This document shows, one piece after another, positions 19,182-27,607 of a stretch of DNA of 64,000 nucleotides (position 1 is its first letter; every line of letters starts with the position of its first letter). A program made the translations under genes and the position numbers. This DNA comes from Hymenobacter sedentarius (lineage in GTDB: Bacteria; Bacteroidota; Bacteroidia; Cytophagales; Hymenobacteraceae): contig NZ_CP013909.1 of the NCBI RefSeq assembly GCF_001507645.1, forward strand, positions 2,542,001 to 2,606,000. Reading direction: 5' to 3'. Below the pieces are notes generated by a model. It worked only from the letters and a program-made list of their open reading frames with translations. It had not been told where the DNA came from and made no database searches.

Positions 19182-19211
19182 CATTACTTAGTACTTAATA
19201 CTAAAAACTCA

Positions 19212-20285
19212 ATGACGGCTCTTACTATTTTGTTGGTGTTGGTGTTGCTCCTGGTCGTATTCGGCCTGTTGTTTCGCTTACAGATTCTGACTTCTATTTT
19301 TTCGGGCACTTTTACTCGGGATATTGGCATGAGCAATAGCGTTAACGCTATCCTGATGTTGGTGTTTTTGGTGGTAGGTGGTGCTTGGTTTGCCTATTCA
19401 TTTGTTGAAAATTTCAACAAGATGAACCCGCCCATTGCTTCGGTGCATGGCCACCAGATGGAGCGGATGTTTTGGATTACTATGGCGGTAATCGGAGTAG
19501 CCTTTGCTATCACGCAGACGCTGCTTTTTGTTTACTCCTACAAGTATCAGCATAAAGACGGCCGTCGCGCTTACTTCTTTGCGCACAATAACAAGATTGA
19601 GGTAATCTGGACCGTGATTCCTGCTATTGTAATGGCAGCGCTGATTTTCGCTGGCTGGAAAGCTTGGACTCGCATCACTGGCCCTGCTCCTAAGAATTCG
19701 GTGGTCGTTGAAGTGATGGGCAAGCAGTTTAACTGGTTGGTTCGTTACCCCGGCCGCGACATGAAACTGGGCGTAGTCAATTACCGCATGATTGACGCCG
19801 TTAATGAGTTTGGTTTTGACTTGAGCGATAAGTCTGCTCTTGACGACTTCACGACCAATGAAATTCACGTGCCTAAAGGCGTACCGGTGCTGATTAAGAT
19901 TCGTTCGCGCGATGTACTGCATGCCGTGTATATGCCGCAATTCCGCGTGCAGATGTACGCTGTGCCAGGCATGCCAACCCGTTTCTGGTTTACGCCTACT
20001 ACCACGACGGATGAGATGCGCGCCCGCTTGGGTAACCCCAAGTTTAACTATGAACTGGCTTGCAACCAGGTATGCGGCGGTAGCCACTTCGCAATGAAGG
20101 CAACCATCATTGTAGATGAGCCGGATGATTACCAGAACTGGTATGCTGCGCAGCAGTCTTTCTCGCAAAAAAACCCCGAAGTGCTGGCGGCATTGAAACA
20201 GAAACCAAAATCGCTGGTTTCGCAATCAGTTGAGCCTACCGAAGCCAAAGAAGTAGCACCTGCACCCTTGGCTGCTTCTTACTAA
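19212..20285 (+). CDS. ctaC: Cytochrome c oxidase subunit II
   Basis: Subunit II carries the CuA centre that receives electrons from cytochrome c. The protein has about 357 residues from the ATG at 19212. An in-frame GTG at 19143 lies inside the upstream repeat and is unlikely to be used. Three hydrophobic segments are visible (about 3-22, 44-64 and 85-107). The cupredoxin domain has ligands in the CNQVCGGSHFAM block near the C-terminus and an upstream HAVYMPQFRVQ. The order actF-ctaC-ctaD matches clusters where alternative complex III and the oxidase work as a supercomplex. Confidence 0.95.
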   Translation: MTALTILLVLVLLLVVFGLLFRLQILTSIFSGTFTRDIGMSNSVNAILMLVFLVVGGAWFAYSFVENFNKMNPPIASVHGHQMERMFWITMAVIGVAFAITQTLLFVYSYKYQHKDGRRAYFFAHNNKIEVIWTVIPAIVMAALIFAGWKAWTRITGPAPKNSVVVEVMGKQFNWLVRYPGRDMKLGVVNYRMIDAVNEFGFDLSDKSALDDFTTNEIHVPKGVPVLIKIRSRDVLHAVYMPQFRVQMYAVPGMPTRFWFTPTTTTDEMRARLGNPKFNYELACNQVCGGSHFAMKATIIVDEPDDYQNWYAAQQSFSQKNPEVLAALKQKPKSLVSQSVEPTEAKEVAPAPLAASY

Positions 20286-20311
20286 TCACTCTACACTAAC
20301 GGTATCCCTAT

Positions 20312-22198
20312 ATGTCAGACATGGCAGCCAAACCCAATTTTTCGCCAGGCGTGCAAGCGCAAGGCGGTATTGGTACCGCACCGGTGCCCGCCACGGAGCA
20401 TGGCGACCACCTGCACCACGATGACCACGAGCACCATGACCAACACTGGCTGTGGAAATACGTGTTCAGCCAAGACCACAAGCAGATTGCCAAGCAGTTC
20501 CTGATTACGGGTATGTTCTGGGCCATCTTGGGTGGCACATTGTCTAGCTTGTTTCGTTTGCAGTTGGGCTGGCCCGAAGGCTCAATGGAGTGGCTGACCC
20601 CTTTCTTGGGCAAGTGGATTCAAGCGGGCAAACTTAATCCGGAGTTCTACCTGGCCCTAGTAACGATGCACGGCACCATCATGGTGTTCTTTGTGCTCAC
20701 TGCCGGCCTTAGCGGTACGTTCTCCAACTTCCTGATTCCGCTACAGGTGGGCGCCCGCGACATGGCCTCGGGCTTTATGAATATGCTCTCGTACTGGTTC
20801 TTCTTCCTGTCGAGTGTTATCATGTTCTCCTCTCTATTTATTGAGACTGGTCCGGCTTCAGCTGGTTGGACAATTTATCCGCCTTTGAGCGCCTTGCCCC
20901 AGGCAATTCCTGGCTCCGGAGCTGGCATGACTCTTTGGTTGGTCAGCATGGCATTTTTCATTGTTTCGCAGCTTTTGGGCGGTGTAAACTACGTGACTAC
21001 GGTAATCAACATGCGTACCCGCGGCATGAGCATGAGCAAGCTGCCGCTAACCATCTGGGCTTTCTTCCTGACGGCTATTCTGGGTATCCTGTCTTTCCCG
21101 GTATTGTTCTCAGCAGCCTTGCTGTTGATATTTGACCGTTCGTTTGGTACTTCGTTCTTCCTCTCTGATATCTACATCGCTGGGCAGGCATTGAGCAACC
21201 AAGGCGGTTCGCCGGTATTGTTCCAGCACTTGTTCTGGTTCCTGGGCCACCCCGAGGTATATATCGTAATCATGCCGGCTATGGGTATGGTGTCGGAAGT
21301 ACTGGCTACGAATGCACGTAAGCCCATCTTCGGCTACCGCGCCATGATTGGCTCACTGATTGGTATTTCGTTGCTTTCGTTCGTAGTGTGGGCTCACCAC
21401 ATGTTCGTGACGGGCATGAACCCATTCCTTGGTTCGGTCTTCATGTTCCTGACCCTGATTATCGCCGTTCCATCGGGTGTTAAAGTGTTTAACTGGCTGG
21501 CCACGTTGTGGCGCGGTAACATCCGCTTTACGGCTGCAATGCTATTCGCTATTGGCTTCGTGTCGCTGTTTATCTCGGGTGGTTTGACGGGTATCATTCT
21601 CGGCAACGCAACGCTGGATATTCAGATGCACAACACCTACTTTGTGGTAGCCCACTTCCACTTGGTAATGGGTAGCTCGGCATTCTTCGGCTTGTTTGCC
21701 GGCGTGTACCACTGGTTCCCCAAGATGTTTGGTCGCATGATGGACGAGAAGTTGGGTTACATCCACTTCTGGTTGACGTTCGTGGGTGTATACCTCGTAT
21801 TTATGCCGATGCACTATGTTGGCATCGCCGGCTTCCCCCGTCGTTACTACGCTTGGACTGGCTTTGATGCCTTCTCGCAATTCGCTGATATGAACAAGTT
21901 CATCTCGATTGCAGCTATCATTGCCTTCTTGGGTCAGTTTATCTTCATCTTTAACTTCTTTTACAGCATCTTCCGCGGCCGTCGCGCTACCCAGAACCCC
22001 TGGAACTCGACTACGCTGGAATGGACAGCACCTATCGAGCCTGGCCACGGCAACTGGCCCGGCGAGATTCCTGCGGTGTACCGCTGGCCCTACGACTACA
22101 GCAAGCCTGGTGCAGAGCTGGATTTCATCCCGCAGAACGTGCCTTATTCGCAAACGCAGTCATCGAACCTGCCCTACGAGCAGGACATGGCCGAGTAG
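20312..22198 (+). CDS. ctaD: Cytochrome c oxidase subunit I
   Basis: This is the heme-copper catalytic subunit, 628 residues. The CuB and crosslink motif appears as WFLGHPEVYIVIMP, the paired His as VWAHHMFVTGM, and the heme ligands as HNTYFVVAHFHLVMG. The HPEVY tyrosine marks an A-type oxidase. The first 45 residues precede the first helix and are strikingly His- and Asp-rich (HGDHLHHDDHEHHDQHW), which could bind metal. It follows ctaC by 26 bases and ends in a strong terminator 22 bases later. Confidence 0.97.
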   Translation: MSDMAAKPNFSPGVQAQGGIGTAPVPATEHGDHLHHDDHEHHDQHWLWKYVFSQDHKQIAKQFLITGMFWAILGGTLSSLFRLQLGWPEGSMEWLTPFLGKWIQAGKLNPEFYLALVTMHGTIMVFFVLTAGLSGTFSNFLIPLQVGARDMASGFMNMLSYWFFFLSSVIMFSSLFIETGPASAGWTIYPPLSALPQAIPGSGAGMTLWLVSMAFFIVSQLLGGVNYVTTVINMRTRGMSMSKLPLTIWAFFLTAILGILSFPVLFSAALLLIFDRSFGTSFFLSDIYIAGQALSNQGGSPVLFQHLFWFLGHPEVYIVIMPAMGMVSEVLATNARKPIFGYRAMIGSLIGISLLSFVVWAHHMFVTGMNPFLGSVFMFLTLIIAVPSGVKVFNWLATLWRGNIRFTAAMLFAIGFVSLFISGGLTGIILGNATLDIQMHNTYFVVAHFHLVMGSSAFFGLFAGVYHWFPKMFGRMMDEKLGYIHFWLTFVGVYLVFMPMHYVGIAGFPRRYYAWTGFDAFSQFADMNKFISIAAIIAFLGQFIFIFNFFYSIFRGRRATQNPWNSTTLEWTAPIEPGHGNWPGEIPAVYRWPYDYSKPGAELDFIPQNVPYSQTQSSNLPYEQDMAE

Positions 22199-22220
22199 AT
22201 TGATAGATTCACAGCGTCCG

Positions 22221-22251
22221 AAAACGGGCCGCCTGACCGGCGGCCCGTTTT
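22221..22251 (+). terminator. Intrinsic terminator after ctaD
   Basis: A perfect 13-bp stem (22221-22233 with 22239-22251) with a TGACC loop is followed by TTTTTG. It splits the cluster into an act-ctaC-ctaD part and a heme A / small-subunit part, or allows partial read-through. Confidence 0.88.
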
Positions 22252-22319
22252 TGTTTAGTCAAACTCAACTGAACAATAGAGTGACTGACCGGGACAAATA
22301 GGCCGAAAAGAGTGTTTAA

Positions 22320-23471
22320 ATGGCAATGAATAGTTTACTAATAAGCCCTGCAGCACGACGTTTCCGCCTTGTAGGAATTTTGACGGTAATAGCCGTATAC
22401 CTCCTGATTCTAGTTGGTGGTATTGTGCGCAGCACCGGGAGCGGAATGGGCTGTCCCGATTGGCCCAAGTGCTTTGGTAGCTGGGTTCCGCCAACGGAAG
22501 CCAGCCAGTTGCCTGCCAACTATAAGGAGATATACACTGCACAGCGAGTAGCGAAGAACCAGAAGCTGGCGCGTACCCTTCAGCGGATGGGTTTTGCCCA
22601 AGTGGCTGGCAGCATCTTCGCCCACCCCACGCAATACATCGAAACGGACTTTAATCCCGTGAAAACGTGGATTGAGTATGTGAACCGATTGCTGGGCGCA
22701 TTGATTGGTGTATTCGTGTTCCTGACCGTAGTATTTGCCTTACCCTACTGGCGGCGTGAGCGGACCATTTTTTGGTTGGCCTGTGCTTCGTTTTTGCTGA
22801 CTGGCGTGCAGGGTTATTTGGGCTCCCTTGTGGTTTCTACCAACTTGCTGCCGGTGATGGTGACCGTTCACATGGCCTTGGCGCTGGTGATTGTGGCTTT
22901 GCTGCTGTATGCGGTAGACCGGGCCCAATCGCGCATTGAAAACCGAGCTCAATTGTCGCCGAATTATATAGAAGAGAATTCAGCTCAATATTACCTGAAA
23001 AAGCCCAGCGCCGGCCTGCAGTGGAGTATATGGGCTGCGCTTCTGCTTACGTTCTGGCAGATTATGCTGGGTACGCAAGTGCGGGAACAGGTCGACATCG
23101 TTTCGGCTGCGGCAGGCTACCTGGGCCGGGAGGGCTGGGTGGAAAAGTTGGGCAGTGTATTCAGCATTCACCGGACGGTTTCAGCGCTGGTATTGCTCCT
23201 GAATGTTTACGTCGGGTATGAGTTGTGGCAATTGCGAAAGCCGCGCATGCGGCAGTTGGTGATGGCAACCTTGGGGATTATTGGGCTGGAAATTCTTGCG
23301 GGTATCGTCCTGGCGTCGTATGCGCTGCCGGCTTCGGTGCAGCCGGTGCACCTCACGCTGGCCACGGTTTTGTTTGGCGTTCAGTTTCTGACGCTATTAG
23401 CAGTAGCTCGGGGGCGAAAAACCCAGGAAACAGTTGCTTCCTCGGATGCCTCCCGGCACGTTGTTGCGTAA
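22320..23471 (+). CDS. ctaA: Heme A synthase (COX15/CtaA)
   Basis: CtaA oxidises the C8 methyl of heme O to make heme A for the oxidase. The protein has 383 residues and about eight membrane helices in two similar halves. The first half has GGIVRSTGSGMGCPDWPKCF, with the cysteine pair typical of many bacterial members. The His residues expected in the helices occur in EYVNRLLGALIG, VTVHMALALV, SIHRTVSALV and QPVHLTLATV. The gene lies 121 bases after ctaD and 68 bases before ctaB. Confidence 0.95.
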   Translation: MAMNSLLISPAARRFRLVGILTVIAVYLLILVGGIVRSTGSGMGCPDWPKCFGSWVPPTEASQLPANYKEIYTAQRVAKNQKLARTLQRMGFAQVAGSIFAHPTQYIETDFNPVKTWIEYVNRLLGALIGVFVFLTVVFALPYWRRERTIFWLACASFLLTGVQGYLGSLVVSTNLLPVMVTVHMALALVIVALLLYAVDRAQSRIENRAQLSPNYIEENSAQYYLKKPSAGLQWSIWAALLLTFWQIMLGTQVREQVDIVSAAAGYLGREGWVEKLGSVFSIHRTVSALVLLLNVYVGYELWQLRKPRMRQLVMATLGIIGLEILAGIVLASYALPASVQPVHLTLATVLFGVQFLTLLAVARGRKTQETVASSDASRHVVA

Positions 23472-23476
23472 CTTTG
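23469..23476 (+). promoter_or_regulatory. Possible -7 box upstream of ctaB
   Basis: TAACTTTG matches TAnnTTTG and overlaps the ctaA stop codon, 64 bases before ctaB. No TTG lies at the expected distance upstream, so an internal promoter is only possible. Confidence 0.3.
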
Positions 23477-23539
23477 CGGCCCCGTTTGGGCAAGGCTGGA
23501 TTGCTTAGGCCCCAAACGACGAAATTATCACCCGTATTA

Positions 23540-24391
23540 ATGACTAAGGCCCGCGCCTATTTTCAGCTGCTCAAGTTCCGGCTTTCGCTCACGGTCGCGT
23601 TTTCCAGCGCCATTGGGTATATGCTGGGGGCGCATGAGTTCAGTTGGAGCAGGGCCTTGCTCGTGATGCTGGGGGGGCTGCTCGTAACAGGTTCCGCCAA
23701 CATTATCAACCAAATCCACGAGCGGGAGCTCGACAAGCTGATGACGCGCACCGCCAAGCGGCCGCTACCGCTGGGCATCCTTTCCTCAGCCGAGGCCTGG
23801 ACGTTCTGCGTGGGGCTGGGCGTGGCGGGGCTGGGCTTGCTTGCCTATTGCTTCAATCCGCTCACGGCAGCCCTTTCGCTGCTGTCGCTCATTCTCTACG
23901 GCTTCATTTATACGCCGCTCAAAACGATTTCGCCCATTTGTGTGGCGGTGGGGGCAATTCCTGGAGGCTTGCCGCCTTTGATTGGGTGGGTGGCCGCGAC
24001 GGGGTACATCGGGGTAGAGGCGTGGGTGCTCTTCGGCATACAGTTTATGTGGCAGTTTCCCCATTTTTGGGCCATTGCTTGGGTAGCAGATGAGGACTAT
24101 AAGCGTGCGGGCTTCAAAATGCTGCCTTCGCCGGGCAACCGCGACATGCGCACGGCGTTTCAGATAATGACCTACACGCTGCTGCTGATTCCGCTCAGCC
24201 TTTTGCCGCTGGAGTTCAACATATCGGGCCGCATTTCTGCGCTGGTGGCGGTAGTGTGCGGCGTGTTGTTTTTGCTGCTCACGGTGCAACTCATGCGCAC
24301 ACAGTCGCGCAAGGCAGCGCTGCGCATCATGTTTGCCTCTTTTTTGTATTTGCCCATCGTGCAAATTGCGCTGGTGCTGGACAAAATATAG
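23540..24391 (+). CDS. ctaB: Protoheme IX farnesyltransferase (heme O synthase)
   Basis: CtaB attaches a farnesyl group to heme B to make heme O, the substrate of CtaA. The protein has 283 residues from the ATG at 23540. The open frame extends upstream into ctaA but shows no homology there. The UbiA-type prenyltransferase signature is present as INQIHERELDKLMTRTAKRPLP, and the second conserved region as VADEDYKRAGFKMLP. About eight or nine membrane helices are visible. Confidence 0.95.
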   Translation: MTKARAYFQLLKFRLSLTVAFSSAIGYMLGAHEFSWSRALLVMLGGLLVTGSANIINQIHERELDKLMTRTAKRPLPLGILSSAEAWTFCVGLGVAGLGLLAYCFNPLTAALSLLSLILYGFIYTPLKTISPICVAVGAIPGGLPPLIGWVAATGYIGVEAWVLFGIQFMWQFPHFWAIAWVADEDYKRAGFKMLPSPGNRDMRTAFQIMTYTLLLIPLSLLPLEFNISGRISALVAVVCGVLFLLLTVQLMRTQSRKAALRIMFASFLYLPIVQIALVLDKI

Positions 24392-24484
24392 CTGTTCGTT
24401 GTTGTAAATGAGGGCTCGCTGCGGTGAGCAATTACCCGGTTTTATCAATAATCTGCGTCGGCGCGAGCGGGCGTTTCTCTCATT

Positions 24485-25072
24485 ATGAATCCATCGGACA
24501 CTTTATCAGAAAAAGAAGTTGGGCTTGGTTGGCACCCCAAGCGCGTGCTACTCGTACTGCTCATTTTTAGCATTGTCATGATGTTTGCGGCCTTTACCAG
24601 CGGCTACATTGTGCGGCGCGACGAGGGCAACTGGCGCGAGTTTGACCTGCCAGCCTCACTACTATTTAACTCCATTATTATTGCCTTGAGCAGCGCCAGC
24701 ATGCAGTGGGCCTACTTTTCGGCCCGGAAAAATGAAATTAGCCGGGTGAAAACCGGCCTGGGCATTACCCTGGCGTTGGGGCTGGCCTTCTTAATCGGCC
24801 AGTACATCAGCTTCGGCGATTTGGTGGCCGGCAACACTTACTTTGGCGGTGCCGATGCCAATCCTTCGGGTTCTTTCGTATACGTTTTGATGGGCGTCCA
24901 CGCTTTTCACTTGGTTACGGGCCTTATTTTTCTGGCCGTCGTGCTGAAGCGGGTCCTTAATTATCAGGTGCATTCGCGTGCGATGCTCTCCATTGGCAAT
25001 GCTACCTTATACTGGCACTTCCTGGGCGGGCTTTGGCTGTACCTGTATTTGTTCTTACTTTTGAACCACTAA
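24485..25072 (+). CDS. Cytochrome c oxidase subunit III-type protein, first copy
   Basis: This 195-residue protein has about five membrane helices. The N-terminal region has FTSGYIVRRDEGNWREFDLP and the C-terminal region HAFHLVTGLIFLAVVLKRV and LYWHFLGGLWLYLYLFLLL, both typical of the subunit III superfamily. Bacteroidota oxidase clusters often have two such adjacent genes. This shorter one may correspond to the first helices plus a divergent remainder, or be a separate assembly-type paralog. It lies 93 bases after ctaB and 22 bases before the second copy. Confidence 0.88.
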   Translation: MNPSDTLSEKEVGLGWHPKRVLLVLLIFSIVMMFAAFTSGYIVRRDEGNWREFDLPASLLFNSIIIALSSASMQWAYFSARKNEISRVKTGLGITLALGLAFLIGQYISFGDLVAGNTYFGGADANPSGSFVYVLMGVHAFHLVTGLIFLAVVLKRVLNYQVHSRAMLSIGNATLYWHFLGGLWLYLYLFLLLNH

Positions 25073-25094
25073 AACTGACGTTACGCTGTCCGCT

Positions 25095-25868
25095 ATGGCC
25101 CAACCGACCACTTTGCAGCCGCCCGCTGCTTCCGCTACCCAAGACGCCCCACGCACCGGCAACTGGGACGGCGGCAACGAACCTTTCAAGGCGAGCTACG
25201 GCAAGCTGATGATGTGGTTCTTCCTGCTTTCTGACGCATTCACCTTTGCTGCTTTCCTCACTACCTATGGCATGATTCGCCATAAGCACGAGGTATTTAC
25301 CGGCGAGGCCAAGGACTTTGTCTTCAATTCGCGCTGGTGGCCCATTCCGGACCACGTGTTCAATGCCTTCCCTGGCATGGGCCATGCCAACGTGCCCCTG
25401 GGCTTTGTGGCCCTGATGACAATGATTCTGATTCTGAGCTCGGTGACGATGGTACTGGCCGTAGAGGCCGGCCACCGCATGGATAAGAATGATGTGCAGA
25501 AGTGGTTGCTGTGGACCATCCTTTTTGGCAGCACTTTCCTGCTCAGCCAGGCGTGGGAGTGGAGCCACTTCATTCACGGCACCGAGGCCGGCACGCGCAT
25601 GGCCGATGGTACGGTTTTTCACGGCGCTAACCTATCTGTAAACCAGTACGGTCCAGTGCTTTTTGCCGACCTGTTTTTCTTCATCACCGGTTTCCACGGC
25701 ACCCACGTTTTTTCAGGCGTCTGCCTGCTGATTTGGTGCTTTATCGCCACTACCAACGGCACCTTCCACAAGCGCGGCCACTACGAGATGATTGAGAAAA
25801 TCGGCTTGTACTGGCACTTTGTAGACCTGGTGTGGGTGTTTGTGTTTACGTTCTTCTACCTCGTTTAA
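25095..25868 (+). CDS. ctaE: Cytochrome c oxidase subunit III
   Basis: This 257-residue protein carries the conserved subunit III features. These include WFFLLSDAFTFAAFLTTYG, the middle QAWEWSHFIHGTEAGTRMADG, and the C-terminal FHGTHVFSGVCLLIW with LYWHFVDLVWVFVFTFFY. Subunit III stabilises subunit I and influences proton uptake. It is separated from subunit IV by 97 bases that contain an inverted repeat. Confidence 0.93.
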   Translation: MAQPTTLQPPAASATQDAPRTGNWDGGNEPFKASYGKLMMWFFLLSDAFTFAAFLTTYGMIRHKHEVFTGEAKDFVFNSRWWPIPDHVFNAFPGMGHANVPLGFVALMTMILILSSVTMVLAVEAGHRMDKNDVQKWLLWTILFGSTFLLSQAWEWSHFIHGTEAGTRMADGTVFHGANLSVNQYGPVLFADLFFFITGFHGTHVFSGVCLLIWCFIATTNGTFHKRGHYEMIEKIGLYWHFVDLVWVFVFTFFYLV

Positions 25869-25870
25869 AA

Positions 25871-25946
25871 AGTGAATGGGCGAACGGGCCGCGGAGTGAA
25901 TAGCAATATCCTCGGGCCCTGTTCTCTGCAATCTCACTCATTCACT
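25871..25946. repeat. Inverted repeat between ctaE and subunit IV
   Basis: AGTGAATG (25871-25878) pairs with CATTCACT (25939-25946). Inside, a second pair of GGGCC-containing tracts can also fold (25885-25890 and 25914-25919). The right side reads CTCACTCATTCACTC, similar in style to the repeats at 9211 and 19139. Confidence 0.55.
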
Positions 25947-25965
25947 CTTTCATTTTTCACAGATT

Positions 25966-26307
25966 ATGGCTGCTCACGCAACTACTGAAGAAACCCACAC
26001 CGGGGAAATTGCCAAGCCGAATACCGCTTGGATTTGGCGAGTTTTTGGCATTCTGGTTGGCATCACGGCCGTTGAGTTCGTGTTTGTGTTCCTGATGCAC
26101 CCGAGCACGCTGCGCAACAGCATTTTCATTATCCTCACCATCTTCAAGGCTTTCTTCATCGTTGGAGAATTTATGCACTTGAAGCACGAGACGAAAGGCC
26201 TGATTTGGACCATTCTCGTACCGGTGGCTTTGCTGATTTGGCTGCTGGTAGCCCTGATTACGGAAGGCTCGTTCATCGGCGAAGTCCTGCAAAACATGTT
26301 CAAATAG
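25966..26307 (+). CDS. Cytochrome c oxidase subunit IV (prokaryotic type)
   Basis: This 113-residue protein has three membrane helices (about 23-45, 50-70 and 80-100). GEFMHLKHETKGLIW lies between the second and third, matching the prokaryotic COX4 family found in caa3 and related oxidases. It contributes to oxidase stability rather than catalysis. The next gene starts 3 bases later. Confidence 0.9.
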   Translation: MAAHATTEETHTGEIAKPNTAWIWRVFGILVGITAVEFVFVFLMHPSTLRNSIFIILTIFKAFFIVGEFMHLKHETKGLIWTILVPVALLIWLLVALITEGSFIGEVLQNMFK

Positions 26308-26310
26308 CGC

Positions 26311-26985
26311 ATGCGGCCCCGCCAAACGCTGTTGCTGGGGCTGCTGCTGTTGTTGCCTGTACTGGCTTTTCTGTTCCTTTTTCGCTTCGGCACCAACCGT
26401 TACGCGCTGCCTACTTACTTGCCTGACCGCGTGGATTCCACGCAGGTTGGCGGTAAGTGGCAGCGCGATACTGTTTTCCACCAAATTGAGCCGTTTCAAC
26501 TGGTGGCCTCTTCGGGCCGGGTGGTAAGCAGCCAGGAACTGGGCAAAGGACTTTACATCGCCCAGTTCTTTGCGGACAACGCAGCCAGTGCCCAAGTGGC
26601 CCGCCAGCTGCTGCGCGTGCAGGAGAAGTTCCGGCACGAGCCGCGCGTGAAGTTGGTAACATTCGTGTTGAACCGCGATGCAACCAATACCGCCCGTCTC
26701 TCGAAGCTGGCGGAGCAATACGGCACTATTGCCGGCAAGTGGTTTTTTCTCGCCGGCTCGCCCGACACACTCAAGCGCCTCACACTGCGAGAGTTTCGGC
26801 TCACGGCTGACCCCAAGCGCATGCCCGGGGCTGTGTACGCGGCCAACATCCCCGCGGGTCGGCTGTTATTGATTGACAATCAGCGCCGGGTGCGCGGTAT
26901 CTATGATGGCACCGACGGCCGCGAAATAGACCGATTACTGACGGAAGTTACCGTGCAGCTTTACGATTATGAACACCCCCACTAA
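26311..26985 (+). CDS. SCO1/SenC-like thioredoxin-fold protein lacking all cysteines
   Basis: This 224-residue protein has one N-terminal membrane anchor and a thioredoxin-like domain. It sits where Bacteroidota clusters usually encode the SCO copper chaperone that loads CuA. The segment aligned with the SCO CxxxC site reads LYIAQFFADNAASAQVARQLL. There is no cysteine in the whole protein, so copper binding in the usual way is impossible. Other SCO-like traits remain, such as VKLVTFVLNRDATNTARLSKLAEQYG, GKWFFLAGSPDTLKRL and LLLIDNQRRVRGIYDGTD. It overlaps the DUF420 gene by 17 bases. I am fairly sure of the fold and unsure of the role. Confidence 0.8.
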   Translation: MRPRQTLLLGLLLLLPVLAFLFLFRFGTNRYALPTYLPDRVDSTQVGGKWQRDTVFHQIEPFQLVASSGRVVSSQELGKGLYIAQFFADNAASAQVARQLLRVQEKFRHEPRVKLVTFVLNRDATNTARLSKLAEQYGTIAGKWFFLAGSPDTLKRLTLREFRLTADPKRMPGAVYAANIPAGRLLLIDNQRRVRGIYDGTDGREIDRLLTEVTVQLYDYEHPH

Positions 26986-27538
26986 CCAATTGCACCCGCC
27001 AGTGCTGGCTCCCGGCGACTACACGCGCTACAAAATCATCCTCGGTACGCTGGGAGTAGTGGTACCGCTTTTGGTGGCGGTGCTGTTTTCGTTTCCTGAC
27101 TTGTTCCGCATACCCGGGGCAGAGGTGAAGTTTCTGCCCGCGGTAAATGCGGTCCTGAACTCGCTGACGGCTATTTGCTTGCTGGCAGGCTATTATTTCA
27201 TTCGCCAAAAGCAGGTACTGCGCCACCGCGCCATGATGGGCACCGCCTTCGCCTTGGGAGGCTTGTTTCTGCTTTCGTACGTGGCCTACCACTCGCAAGT
27301 GGCCAGCACCCACTTTGGCGGCGTAGGCGCCGTGCGCTACGCTTACTTTTTCCTACTGCTGACCCATATCAGCCTAGCGGTGGTGACGGTGGCCTTGGTG
27401 TTGTTTACGCTGTATTTTGCCCTTACCGGGCAATACACCAAGCACAAGGCCATTGCGCGCTGGACCTTCCCCATCTGGCTGTATGTTTCCGTGACGGGCG
27501 TTATCGTTTATTTCATGATTTCGCCGTATTATACCTAA
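26969..27538 (+). CDS. DUF420 membrane protein
   Basis: This 189-residue protein has about five membrane helices and conserved His-containing stretches such as VLRHRAMMGTAFALGGLFLL and THISLAVVTVALVLFTLYF, with KHKAIARWTFPIWLYVSVTGV near the end. DUF420 proteins (CtaM/YozB-like) are linked to oxidase assembly, and CtaM is needed for heme-copper oxidase function in Firmicutes. Its position directly after the SCO-like gene, with a 17-base overlap, supports an assembly role here. Confidence 0.88.
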   Translation: MNTPTNQLHPPVLAPGDYTRYKIILGTLGVVVPLLVAVLFSFPDLFRIPGAEVKFLPAVNAVLNSLTAICLLAGYYFIRQKQVLRHRAMMGTAFALGGLFLLSYVAYHSQVASTHFGGVGAVRYAYFFLLLTHISLAVVTVALVLFTLYFALTGQYTKHKAIARWTFPIWLYVSVTGVIVYFMISPYYT

Positions 27539-27607
27539 GCTTATTTCGTAGCGGCAACGCCCATTACTTATTGGAAACTTTGCCTCAATCCTGGTGTTCA
27601 CTTATTT

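Noticed and set aside
23225-23539. Upstream extension of ctaB into ctaA, possible fusion or frameshift
   Set aside because: The extra residues are an out-of-frame reading of ctaA. Homology to UbiA prenyltransferases starts at the ATG at 23540.
24485-25868. One subunit III gene broken by a frameshift into two
   Set aside because: Each frame has its own start and stop, and both carry their own subunit III C-terminal motif (YWHF), so these are two genes.
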